Part shown: piece by piece, positions 8,136 through 16,378 of the stretch
Numbering within the stretch: position 1 is the first letter of the stretch
Layout of the letters: every line of letters starts with the position of its first letter
Assembly (NCBI GenBank): GCA_947497945.1
Contig: CANMIP010000004.1
Coordinates: 186,001-250,000, forward strand
From: an uncultured Tropicimonas sp.
Lineage (GTDB): Bacteria > Pseudomonadota > Alphaproteobacteria > Rhodobacterales > Rhodobacteraceae
DNA length: 64,000 nucleotides
Direction of reading: 5' to 3'
Translations under genes and position numbers: made by a program
Notes under the pieces: generated by a model
What the model saw: only the letters and a program-made list of their open reading frames with translations
Told to the model about the DNA's origin: nothing
Database searches by the model: none

Positions 8136-9797
8136 TCAGCCTTCGAACCGGTCCCGCCAGCGGTTCACGATCGGATAGCGCCGGTCGAGCCAGAAGGCCC
8201 GCCGCGTCAGCCGCGCGCCCGGCGCCGACTGGTATCGCTTGTATTCCGAGATATAGAGCAGGTGCTCGACCTTGCGGACATCCGCCTCGTCGAAGCCTTC
8301 CGCCAGGATCTCGCCAATGCTGGCTTCCTCGTCGACCAGCATCTCCAGGATGCGGTCCAGCACCGGATAGGGTGGCAGGCTGTCCTCGTCCTTCTGGTCC
8401 TCGCGCAGCTCCGCCGAGGGCGGCTTGTCGATCACGCGCGGCGGGATCACGACGCCTTCAGGGGCTTTCATCCAAGGGCGGTGATTGGCGTTGCGCCAGC
8501 GGCAGGTCTCGAAGACCCGCATCTTGTAGAGATCCTTGATCGGGTTGTAGCCGCCGGCCATGTCGCCATAGATCGTCGCATAGCCGACCGAGACCTCGGA
8601 CTTGTTGCCCGTGGTCAGCAGCATCTCGCCGAACTTGTTGGAAAGCGCCATCAGCAGCAGCCCGCGCAGGCGGGACTGGATATTCTCTTCCGTCAGGTCC
8701 GGCGACGTGCCCGCGAAGAGCGGCCCGAGCGCCTCAGTCACCGCGGCGCGCGGGCCGGAAATCGGCAGCTCGTCGAGCCGGCAGCCAAGTGCGTTGGCGA
8801 CACCGGCGGCATCCTCCAGCGACTCGGCGGAGGTGTATTCCGAGGGCAGCATCACGCAACGGACATTCTCCGGCCCGATCGCGTCGGCCGCGATCGTGGC
8901 GACAATCGCCGAATCGATCCCGCCGGAAAGCCCAAGCAGCACCTTGGAGAAGCCGGTCTTGCCAAGATAGTCCCGCAGGCTCTCGACCATCACACGGTAG
9001 TCCTGCTCCCATTCATCGGGCAGATGCGCCATCTCGCCGGACTCGGCTTCCCAGCCGTCCTCGCCCTCCACGAAATCGACATGCACAATGGCCTCGTCGA
9101 AAAGCGGCATCTGGACGACCAGCTGGCCATGCGGGTTGAGCACGAAGGAGCCGCCGTCGAAGACCTGGTCATCCTGGCCGCCGACCATGTTGAGATAGAC
9201 CAGCGGCAGGCCGGTCTCGATCACGCGGGACACCATGTGCGTCAGCCGCATCTCGCGCTTGCCACGGAAATAGGGCGACCCGTTGGGCACCATGAGCAGC
9301 TCCGCCCCGCATTCCTGCAGCGTCTCGCAGACATCGGAATGCCAGGCATCCTCGCAGATCGGAATACCGAGCCGCACCGCGCCCACGGTCGTCGGCCCAT
9401 GCACGTCGCCGCTGGAGAATTGCCGCTTCTCGTCGAAGACGTTGAAATTCGGCAGGTGATGCTTGACCACCTTCGTGGCCACCTCCCCGCCCTTGAGCAC
9501 GGCATAGATGTTGAAAAGCGCTGCGCCTTCGAACCAGGGCAGGCCGATCCCGAGCGCCGGCCCGTCGGCGCAGTCGACCGCCAGCGCTTCGAGAACGCGC
9601 TGGCAATCGGCGACGAAGGCGGGCTTCATCACCAGGTCCTGGCATTGGTAGCCGGCCAGGAACATTTCCGGCAGCACGACCATGTCGGCGCCGGCCTGCT
9701 TGCCTTCCTCCCAAGCCGCGCGCGCCTTGGCGGCATTGCCGCGCAGGTCCCCGACGGTCGGGTTAAGCTGTGCCAGCGTCAGGCGAAAACGGGTCAT
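8136..9797 (-). CDS. nadE: Glutamine-dependent NAD+ synthetase NadE
   Basis: The enzyme makes NAD+ from nicotinate adenine dinucleotide, ATP and glutamine. The 553 residues hold an N-terminal nitrilase-type amidase with the Glu-Lys-Cys triad (VLPEMFLAGYQ, KHHLPNFNVFDE, GIPICEDAW) and a C-terminal N-type ATP pyrophosphatase domain (LGLSGGIDSA). I start at MTRFRLTLAQLNP, preceded by AAGGA. The same frame stays open for two more kilobases upstream only because it runs antisense through MORN-repeat codons; that extension carries no recognisable domain and is not coding. Confidence 0.95.
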   Translation of the reverse strand: MTRFRLTLAQLNPTVGDLRGNAAKARAAWEEGKQAGADMVVLPEMFLAGYQCQDLVMKPAFVADCQRVLEALAVDCADGPALGIGLPWFEGAALFNIYAVLKGGEVATKVVKHHLPNFNVFDEKRQFSSGDVHGPTTVGAVRLGIPICEDAWHSDVCETLQECGAELLMVPNGSPYFRGKREMRLTHMVSRVIETGLPLVYLNMVGGQDDQVFDGGSFVLNPHGQLVVQMPLFDEAIVHVDFVEGEDGWEAESGEMAHLPDEWEQDYRVMVESLRDYLGKTGFSKVLLGLSGGIDSAIVATIAADAIGPENVRCVMLPSEYTSAESLEDAAGVANALGCRLDELPISGPRAAVTEALGPLFAGTSPDLTEENIQSRLRGLLLMALSNKFGEMLLTTGNKSEVSVGYATIYGDMAGGYNPIKDLYKMRVFETCRWRNANHRPWMKAPEGVVIPPRVIDKPPSAELREDQKDEDSLPPYPVLDRILEMLVDEEASIGEILAEGFDEADVRKVEHLLYISEYKRYQSAPGARLTRRAFWLDRRYPIVNRWRDRFEG

Positions 9798-9989
9798 GGG
9801 CGAGGTTCCTTGCTTCGGCGGACCGGGGCAGGTCGTGGCAGACCGGGGCTCTCTTAGCAGAAAGGCGCGCGCATGGAAGCGCCTGCACGCCGGAAGGCGG
9901 CAAAAAGCGTTGCTCCTCAAGGGGGGCGGAAGTAGGGTTGCCTCCCAAATGACCAAGGCAGACCCCCACTTGCAAAAAGGGGACACAAG

Positions 9990-11507
9990 ATGACCCGACA
10001 GGCAAAACCGATCCTTCTGACCGCCATGCTGGCCGCCATGCTGGCCTCCGGGCTGGCCATTCCGGCCACCGATCCCGCGCATGCGCAGGAGAGCGCGGTC
10101 GAGGTGAAGCAATACGAGAATGGCGGTGTCTATGAAGGCACCTTCAAGGACGGGTTGCAGCACGGCCAGGGCACCTATCGGCTGCCCAACGGCTATGAAT
10201 ATGTCGGCGACTGGGTCGAAGGCGAGATCCTCGGACAGGGCATCGCCCGCTTCCCGGACGGCTCGGTCTACGAGGGCAGCTTCGCGCGCGGCAAGCCGCA
10301 TGGATTCGGCAAGATCACCTTCGCCGATGGCGGCACCTATGAGGGCGAGTGGGTCGAGAACGAGATGACCGGCCAGGGGCTTGCGGTCTATCCCGACGGC
10401 ACGCGCTACGAAGGCGCCTTCGTCAACGCGCTGCATGAGGGGCTGGGCAATTACACCCGCCCGGATGGCTACCTGTATGAAGGCCAGTGGGTCGCAGGCA
10501 TCCAGGAGGGCAAGGGGAAGATCACCTATCCCGACGGAACGGTCTACGAGGGCAATCTCAGCCGCGGCCAGCGCTCCGGGCAGGGCAACCTGAACAAGCC
10601 GGACGGGTTCTCCTACGAGGGCTCCTGGAAGAACGGCCAGATCAACGGGCTCGGCAAACTGACCCAGCCTTCGGGCGAGATCTATGAGGGCCTGCTGGTT
10701 GATGGCCGCCGCCACGGCCACGGCAAGGCGACCTATCCCAATGGCGACACCTATGAAGGCGCCTTCAAGGATGACAAGCGCGAGGGCGAGGGCACCTTCG
10801 CGGGAACGGACGGCTTCATCTATACCGGTCAGTGGCTCGACGGGCGAATGGAAGGCCAGGGCAAGGTCACCTATCCCGACGGGTCGATCTATATCGGCCA
10901 GACCCGCAACAACATGGCGCATGGCAAGGGCAAGATCACCTATCCGGACGGCAATTCCTATGACGGCGACTGGGTCGAGAATGTCATGGAGGGCCAGGGC
11001 ACGGCCCGCTACCAGGATGGCGGCGTCTACGAGGGCGGCTTCAAGGGCGCCAAGTATCACGGCAAGGGCGTGATCTCCTATCCGGATGGCTACAGCTATG
11101 ACGGCGACTGGGCGAACGGGCTGCGCAATGGCCGGGGCAAGGCCACCTATACCGATGGAAGCAGCTATGACGGTGGGTTCAACAATGGCGAGCGCGACGG
11201 CCAGGGCACGCTGACCACCGAAAGCGGCTTCCTCTATAGCGGCGCGTGGAAGCTCGGAAAGATCACCGGGCGGGGCGTGGCCACTTATGCCAATGGCGAT
11301 GTCTACGAGGGCATGTTCCTGGACAATGTTCCGCAGGGCGACGGGGTCATGCGCTATGCCAGTGGCGAAGAACGCTCGGGCGCCTGGGAAAACGGCGAAC
11401 TGGTTGCGGAAGATTCTCCCGCCCCCGATGCGGACGGGGCGGAGACGCCCTCCGATGCCGACGGGGCAGACACACCCGCCAACGCAGGCGGCGCCACCGG
11501 GAACTGA
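9990..11507 (+). CDS. Exported MORN-repeat protein
   Basis: This 505-residue protein has a signal peptide (hydrophobic residues about 8-25, likely cleavage at AHA/QE near 32). From residue 45 to about 470 it consists of eighteen full and one partial MORN units in strict 23-residue register, each of the form YEGxWxxGxxxGxGxxxYPDG. An acidic, Pro/Ala-rich tail of about 35 residues follows. MORN repeats build elongated beta-hairpin stacks that bind lipids or proteins; in an exported bacterial protein the partner is likely at the envelope, but no function can be assigned. No enzymatic domain is attached. It is divergent from nadE across a 192-base gap. Confidence 0.88.
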   Translation: MTRQAKPILLTAMLAAMLASGLAIPATDPAHAQESAVEVKQYENGGVYEGTFKDGLQHGQGTYRLPNGYEYVGDWVEGEILGQGIARFPDGSVYEGSFARGKPHGFGKITFADGGTYEGEWVENEMTGQGLAVYPDGTRYEGAFVNALHEGLGNYTRPDGYLYEGQWVAGIQEGKGKITYPDGTVYEGNLSRGQRSGQGNLNKPDGFSYEGSWKNGQINGLGKLTQPSGEIYEGLLVDGRRHGHGKATYPNGDTYEGAFKDDKREGEGTFAGTDGFIYTGQWLDGRMEGQGKVTYPDGSIYIGQTRNNMAHGKGKITYPDGNSYDGDWVENVMEGQGTARYQDGGVYEGGFKGAKYHGKGVISYPDGYSYDGDWANGLRNGRGKATYTDGSSYDGGFNNGERDGQGTLTTESGFLYSGAWKLGKITGRGVATYANGDVYEGMFLDNVPQGDGVMRYASGEERSGAWENGELVAEDSPAPDADGAETPSDADGADTPANAGGATGN

Positions 11508-11554
11508 TCCGCCGCCCCGAGAAAAGACAGCTCGTTTGAGGCCAGAGGCGCTCC

Positions 11555-11587
11555 AGCCCCGCCATTCGGCAGGCGGAGCGGGGGGCT
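11555..11587 (+). terminator. Possible imperfect terminator hairpin after the MORN gene
   Basis: AGCCCCGC can pair with GCGGGG followed by GGCT, with a bulge, starting 48 bases after the MORN stop codon. No T-run follows, so Rho-independent termination is uncertain. Confidence 0.3.
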
Positions 11588-11617
11588 TGCCGCCGAGCAG
11601 AGCTCGTGCGGCGGTGG

Positions 11618-11632
11618 CACCGCTTCGCGGTG
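11618..11632 (+). terminator. CACCGC-TTC-GCGGTG hairpin
   Basis: A perfect 6-bp stem with a TTC loop is followed by TGTCTTCC, moderately T-rich on the plus strand. It could end transcription from the MORN gene, 111 bases downstream of its stop. Confidence 0.35.
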
Positions 11633-11699
11633 TGTCTTCCTGCAATCCGTTGCATCCTCTCGAAGAGCCGGGGCAGCGAAGGCAGAGACAACGCGCCCC

Positions 11700-11728
11700 G
11701 GCACGAACACAGGGGCGACGGCCGCCAT
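11700..11728 (+). repeat. Dispersed intergenic repeat, diverged copy C
   Basis: By eye about 21 of 29 positions match the copies at 25127 and 59448, and the match to the 59448 copy continues downstream through a TGCCCGTC block. It is weaker than the other pair but sits in the same kind of intergenic position. Confidence 0.4.
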
Positions 11729-11987
11729 GCCTCCGCTTGCCCGTCGCAACCGGCTGACGCCTCGGTGAAGCCGACCTACCGTCTGGATCCGCTTCAGCCG
11801 GCGCGAGACAAAGCGCTCCAATACGCCGCTGGAGGGCCACCCTACCGTCCGGTGCAAGAGGGGTTCACGCGCCCCGCGCAAGTGCCTCTGCTGAGCAAGG
11901 CTACGCACTCGTCGGCGCCGTCCGGAAGGCGCTTTCCCACCGCCAACCCGACCTCCGAACTTTCCGGTCCCAGCCGGTCCCGACCGA

Positions 11988-13277
11988 TCAACCCAGCCCG
12001 ATCACATGCGCATAGGACCCGCCGACCCGACCGACCTGCAGCCCCATTTCCGGCAGTTTGACCCCCGCCGCATCGCTGGCAAGAAAGAGCCGCGCGGCGG
12101 CGCCTTCCTGCAGGATCGTCGCATAGTGGAACTCATGCCCCAGCAGCGGTCCTTTCCACGGCGCACCCGGCATCGGCGCCAGCCGACGATAGCCAAGCGT
12201 CAACTTGCGCTGCCGGAAGGAGGTCGTGAGCGGCAGGAGGCCAAGCATCTCGTGCCGATCTCCTTCGGCATCGATCAGCCCCTGCCCCAGCGCCATGAAC
12301 CCGCCGCACTCCCCGTAGACCCGCGCCCCGCGTTCGGCCGCATCCCGCATCAGGCTGCGAAACTTCCGGGCGGAGGCAAGCTGGCCGGCGAACAGCTCCG
12401 GATAGCCGCCGGGCAGGTACACCGCGTCCGAGAGCGGGTCCGGCCCCTTGTCGTCGAGCGGAGAGAAGGGCAGGATCTGCGCCCCCTGCGCGTGCCAGTC
12501 GTCGAGAAGATGCGGATAGGCGAAGGCAAAAGCCGCATCCGAGGCAACGGAGATCCTGCGGCCCAAAGGCGGCAGACGGGCGAAATCGCCCTCCGCCGGC
12601 GGCAGCGGCCGCGCGGCGTCAACAATCGCGTCGAGATCCAGCGCCGCGATGACACGATCGGCGGCGCGGTCGAGGAACGCGTCGAGCCCGTCCGTCTCGC
12701 CAGCCTGCACGAGGCCGAGATGCCGCTCCGGCAGGTGCAACGCCTTGTCCCGGGTCAGGGTCCCGAAGACGGTCGTGCCGGCATCCTCGAGCGGCCTTGC
12801 CGCCATCGCGGCATGTGCCTTGGTCCCGGCCCGGTTCAGGATCACCCCGGCCAGCGGCAGGTCCGGCCGCAGCGCCTGAAGACCGATCGCGGGCAAAAGC
12901 GCCGACTGGCCGGACTTGGCCACGTCCAACACCAGCACGATGGGCAAGCCCAGGACCTCCGCCAGGTCCGCCGCCGAGCCCTTGCCGTCGCGACTCGCAT
13001 CGAGCACGCCCATCGCGCCCTCGACCACGAGAAGCTCGCCGCCCTGCGCGGCGGCCCGCGCGCGCAGCGCTTCGGTCGGCATCGCCCAGGCATCGAGATT
13101 GACGGACGGCGCCCCGCAGGCGGCTTCATGAAAGGCAGGGTCGATGTAATCCGGCCCACTCTTGGCGGCGCGCACATCAATGCCGCGCCGCTTCAGCGCC
13201 CGGAGCAGGCCGAGCGTCACGGTCGTCTTGCCTGCACCCGATGTCGGCGCGGCGATCACGAAGCCGCGCGCACTCAT
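11988..13277 (-). CDS. cobB: Cobyrinate/hydrogenobyrinate a,c-diamide synthase CobB (CbiA)
   Basis: This enzyme amidates the a and c side chains of the corrin ring using glutamine and ATP. The 429 residues carry a dethiobiotin-synthetase-like ATPase domain with P-loop PTSGAGKTT (11-19) and a C-terminal class I glutamine amidotransferase-like domain with nucleophile C324 in YGECGGFMALG and a later His in LGHEFHYA. The start overlaps the end of cobA by ATGA, so both are translated from one minus-strand message. Its product is the substrate for cobalt insertion by CobN, encoded 6 kb away. Confidence 0.94.
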   Translation of the reverse strand: MSARGFVIAAPTSGAGKTTVTLGLLRALKRRGIDVRAAKSGPDYIDPAFHEAACGAPSVNLDAWAMPTEALRARAAAQGGELLVVEGAMGVLDASRDGKGSAADLAEVLGLPIVLVLDVAKSGQSALLPAIGLQALRPDLPLAGVILNRAGTKAHAAMAARPLEDAGTTVFGTLTRDKALHLPERHLGLVQAGETDGLDAFLDRAADRVIAALDLDAIVDAARPLPPAEGDFARLPPLGRRISVASDAAFAFAYPHLLDDWHAQGAQILPFSPLDDKGPDPLSDAVYLPGGYPELFAGQLASARKFRSLMRDAAERGARVYGECGGFMALGQGLIDAEGDRHEMLGLLPLTTSFRQRKLTLGYRRLAPMPGAPWKGPLLGHEFHYATILQEGAAARLFLASDAAGVKLPEMGLQVGRVGGSYAHVIGLG

Positions 13278-14134
13278 GAGACCTGCCTGGACCCCCTGCT
13301 GCCGAGCGGGTCCATGTCCCGCACCGGCTCGCCCCGCAATTGCCCGGCCCAGTCGATCACCTGCCGCAGCGCCACGACGCGGCCAAGGCAGACAATGGCC
13401 GGCGCCTCCATGCCATGTTCTCTGGCATCCACGGCAGCCTTGCCCAGCGTCGTCTCCAGAACGCGCATGTCCGGCAGCGTGGCGTTCGACACGATGGCCA
13501 GCGGTTCCTCGGCCCCGCGACCGGCCGCCAACAGCGCGCCCGCGATCTGGTCGAGATGTTTCATCGCCATGTAGATGACGATGACCTGGCTGCCCTTTGC
13601 GACCGAGGGCCAGTCAACGGCCGAGGGCGTCGCGCCGGACTGGTCATGCCCGGTCAGGAAGGTCACGGCCTGGTTCACATCGCGATGGGTCACCGGGATG
13701 CCCGCGAAGGCCAGCCCGCCAATCCCCGCCGAGATCCCCGGCGTCACGCGGATCGGCACGCCGGCCTGGACCAGCGTCTGCGCCTCCTCACCACCGCGTC
13801 CGAAGACAAAGGGGTCGCCGCCCTTGAGCCGCAGCACCTTCTTGCCCGCGCGCGACAGCTCGATCAGCCTGAGCGAGATGTCGCGCTGCTTGGCCGAGGG
13901 CTTGCCGCCCCGCTTGCCGGCATATTCCAGCTCCGTCTCCGGGCGGCGCCACTCGAGAATCTGCGGATTGACCAACGCATCATGCACGATCACATCCGCC
14001 TCGCGCAGCGCATGCAGCGCCTGCAGCGTCAGCAGGCCCGGTTCCCCCGGCCCCGCGCCAACAAGCCAGACAAGGCCCGGCGGAAACTCGGGCCAATCAT
14101 GTTCGGGAAGCGTGATAGCGGTCTCGTTCGTCAT
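13274..14134 (-). CDS. cobA: Uroporphyrinogen-III C-methyltransferase CobA
   Basis: This is the SAM-dependent entry enzyme to corrinoid synthesis, methylating uroporphyrinogen III at C2 and C7 to precorrin-2. The 286 residues show the SUMT signatures WLVGAGPGEPGLLT, the VLRLKGGDPFVFGRGGEE block and VTPGISAG. I chose ATG at 14134; ATG at 14146 (four extra residues) is an alternative, and a longer frame to 14194 is unlikely. No siroheme-synthase domain is fused, so this form looks dedicated to B12. It is divergent from cbiD across 99 bases and upstream of cobB. Confidence 0.93.
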   Translation of the reverse strand: MTNETAITLPEHDWPEFPPGLVWLVGAGPGEPGLLTLQALHALREADVIVHDALVNPQILEWRRPETELEYAGKRGGKPSAKQRDISLRLIELSRAGKKVLRLKGGDPFVFGRGGEEAQTLVQAGVPIRVTPGISAGIGGLAFAGIPVTHRDVNQAVTFLTGHDQSGATPSAVDWPSVAKGSQVIVIYMAMKHLDQIAGALLAAGRGAEEPLAIVSNATLPDMRVLETTLGKAAVDAREHGMEAPAIVCLGRVVALRQVIDWAGQLRGEPVRDMDPLGSRGSRQVS

Positions 14135-14233
14135 GGCGCGCACCATATCGCTGCGGAGCGGCAATGGCGAGATCCACGGGCGTCCTTCTTTCACCCTGTC
14201 GCGACATGTCGCAATCCGGCTATACCTCGCGCC

Positions 14234-15322
14234 ATGAGCAGAAAACCCACAGGCCCCCTCCGTACCGGCTTCACCACAGGCGCCTGCGCCACGGCCGCCG
14301 CCGCTGCAGCGGCGGGCGCGTTGGTGACGGGCGAATGGGTCGACCCGGTTGAAATCACGCTTCCGCGCGGCGAGACGGTGCTTTTCGCGCTAGAAGCCCG
14401 GGAAGCGGGCGAGGGCTGGGCGCGGGCCTCGGTCATAAAGGATGCGGGCGACGACCCGGACGTGACCCATGGCGCGCACATAACGGTAACGGTTCGAAGA
14501 AGCGCACCGGGGACCGGGCTGCGATTCCTTGCCGGCGAAGGGGTCGGCACCGTGACCCGCCCCGGCCTGCCGATTCCGCCGGGAGAGGCAGCCATCAACC
14601 CCGTGCCGCGGGAGATGATGACCCGTGCGCTTGGCGATCTTTGCACGGCAGCCGGGCTATCCTGCGATTTCGACATCGAGGTGAGTGTTCCGGACGGTGC
14701 GGCCATCGCAGAGAAGACCTGGAACCCGCGCCTCGGCATTCTCGGCGGCCTCTCGATCCTCGGCACGACCGGCATCGTCCGTCCCTTTTCCTGCGCCGCC
14801 TGGATCGCCTCGATTCATCGCGGCATCGATGTCGCCCGCGCCGCCGGGCTGACCCATGTTTGCGGCGCCACCGGTGCCACGTCCGAGAAGGTCGCACAGG
14901 CGCGTTTCGGCCTGCCGGACCACGCCATGCTCGATATGGGCGACTTTGCAGGCGGCATGTTGAAATACCTCGCCCGCCACCCTGCCCCGCGCGTCACCAT
15001 CGCCGGCGGCTTCGGCAAGCTGACCAAGCTGGCGCAGGGCGCGATGGACCTGCATTCGGCCCGCTCACAGGTCGATTTCGAGGCGCTGGCCGATCTTGCC
15101 GCGCGCCTTGGCGCGGATCGGGCCGAGATCGCGGGCTGCAACACCGCCAACCAGGCGCTTGGCATCGTCGGCGCGCCTCTGGCCTGTGCCATCGCCGAAG
15201 CAGCGCGGGACAGGGCGCAAGCGGTGGTTTCGAAAGCCGACATCTTCGTCGACATCCTGATGATCGACCGTGCGGGCAACCTCGTGGCCCTCGCCGATTC
15301 GGACGGGGCGCGGGCACCATGA
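14234..15322 (+). CDS. cbiD: Cobalt-precorrin-5B C1-methyltransferase CbiD-type
   Basis: This 362-residue protein adds the C1 methyl group during corrin assembly. The family fingerprint RTGFTTGACATAAA lies near residues 10-23, with the central GTTGIVRPFS and later IAGGFGKLTKLAQG and GCNTANQA motifs. The family belongs to the anaerobic pathway, yet this locus also has the aerobic-type chelatase CobN. The ATG at 14234 is chosen because the family starts just before the RTGFTTG motif; the longer upstream frame lies antisense to cobA. Its stop overlaps the cobK start by ATGA. Confidence 0.93.
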   Translation: MSRKPTGPLRTGFTTGACATAAAAAAAGALVTGEWVDPVEITLPRGETVLFALEAREAGEGWARASVIKDAGDDPDVTHGAHITVTVRRSAPGTGLRFLAGEGVGTVTRPGLPIPPGEAAINPVPREMMTRALGDLCTAAGLSCDFDIEVSVPDGAAIAEKTWNPRLGILGGLSILGTTGIVRPFSCAAWIASIHRGIDVARAAGLTHVCGATGATSEKVAQARFGLPDHAMLDMGDFAGGMLKYLARHPAPRVTIAGGFGKLTKLAQGAMDLHSARSQVDFEALADLAARLGADRAEIAGCNTANQALGIVGAPLACAIAEAARDRAQAVVSKADIFVDILMIDRAGNLVALADSDGARAP

Positions 15323-16083
15323 CGAAACCGCATCTGCTCTTGCTCGGCGGCACCTCCGAGGCACGAGACCTCGCCCACGCCTTGGCGCAGCAGCCCGTTC
15401 GGCTGACCGTTTCCCTCGCCGGCAAGACCCAGGCCCCGGCTGCCTATCCCGGCACGCTGCGCCTTGGCGGCTTCGGAGGGGCGGAGGCGCTGGCGGGTTG
15501 GATGCGGCAACAGGCCGTTGCACTTCTGGTCGATGCGACTCACCCTTTCGCCGCCGGGATATCCGCCAATGCGGCAGAGGCCGCCATCCGCGCCGGAACT
15601 CCGCTCCTGCGGCTGGAGCGCCCGGCCTGGACCGCCGGCCCCGGCGACAACTGGCACCTTGTGCCGTCTCTCGAAGCGGCAATCTCGGCATTGCCTCCGA
15701 ATGCCCGCGCCTTCCTGACAACGGGCTCGGGATCCGCCTCCGTTCTCGAAAAGCGCAGTGACGTGACGCTCCTGCTGCGCTCCATCGAGCCGCTGGACGG
15801 ACTGCCGCCGCATGTGGACCAGATTCTCGCCCGCCCGCCCTTCAGCGAAGCGCAGGAGCGCGATTTGCTTCAAGCCCACGCGATCACCCATCTCGTCAGC
15901 AAGAATTCCGGCGGTGCCGGCCGCGCCAAGCTCGACGCCGCCGCCGCCCTTGACCTGCCAGTCCTGATAATCGACCGCCCTGCCCCGCCGCAAGCCGGGC
16001 AAGCCGTCCCTGATACCGCTACCGCGCTTGCAATGATCGCAAACCTGCTCGCGCTTGACACGGCTTCCGGCCCGCGCCCATAA
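15319..16083 (+). CDS. cobK: Precorrin-6A reductase CobK (CbiJ)
   Basis: This 254-residue enzyme reduces precorrin-6A with NADPH. It begins with a Rossmann-like LLLGGTSEARDLA segment and contains VDATHPFAAGISANA, the family's best-conserved stretch, then TTGSGSASVL and a C-terminal VSKNSGGAG block. It is translationally coupled to cbiD. The riboswitch starts directly after its stop codon, so cobK and cbiD are not under that element. Confidence 0.92.
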   Translation: MTKPHLLLLGGTSEARDLAHALAQQPVRLTVSLAGKTQAPAAYPGTLRLGGFGGAEALAGWMRQQAVALLVDATHPFAAGISANAAEAAIRAGTPLLRLERPAWTAGPGDNWHLVPSLEAAISALPPNARAFLTTGSGSASVLEKRSDVTLLLRSIEPLDGLPPHVDQILARPPFSEAQERDLLQAHAITHLVSKNSGGAGRAKLDAAAALDLPVLIIDRPAPPQAGQAVPDTATALAMIANLLALDTASGPRP

Positions 16084-16089
16084 CCGCCC

Positions 16090-16262
16090 TCACGAGGTTC
16101 CCGGAGATCCGCTCCGGGCCAAGAGGGAACGCGCCGCCCGCAGGGGCGAAACGCGGCCGCCCCCGCGACTGTACGCGGCGAGCCGGCACCCCGCGCCACT
16201 GGCGAGAGTCGGGAAGGCGGGTGTGGGCAGAGACCCGCGAGCCAGGAGACCTGCCTCGTGAC
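16090..16262 (+). ncRNA. Cobalamin riboswitch
   Basis: The region has the class I B12 riboswitch parts in order: a 5' GAGGTTCCC arm, a GC-rich P2-P4 core with GCCACTGG, then GAGAGTCGGGAAGGCG, and the B12 box AGCCAGGAGACCTGCC at 16240-16255. It lies in the leader of the cobW operon, 116 bases before its ATG. Binding of adenosylcobalamin should lower expression of cobW through cobQ. The boundaries are approximate and the expression platform was not resolved. Confidence 0.92.
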
Positions 16263-16378
16263 TGCCGGCCTTGAGCCGGTGCGGGATATGGCTCGGGCGG
16301 GGTGCTCCGGGCGGTCCGGGCGTCCTCCGCCCCCCGCAAAGAGTCGCACCCGGGAACAACGCTTGAGGAGCCTGATCG

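Larger units (their letters stand above)
11508..11987. other. Non-coding gap between convergent genes
   Basis: The 480 bases between the MORN gene and cobB contain several inverted repeats and a probable copy of a short dispersed repeat (separate entries). Open frames crossing it show no codon or domain evidence. I see no RNA gene. Confidence 0.6.

Noticed and set aside
10120-11400. Regular direct repeats of 69 bases that could suggest a CRISPR or satellite array.
   Set aside because: The units are coding MORN repeats with conserved residues and differ between copies at synonymous and variable positions. There are no spacers.
8136-11840. A 1,234-codon minus-strand open frame that begins far upstream of nadE.
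   Set aside because: Only the part from 9797 downstream is NadE. The rest runs antisense through the MORN repeats; because each unit is 69 bases, a multiple of three, an open antisense frame stays open throughout. It has no domain and repeats only the antisense of the units.
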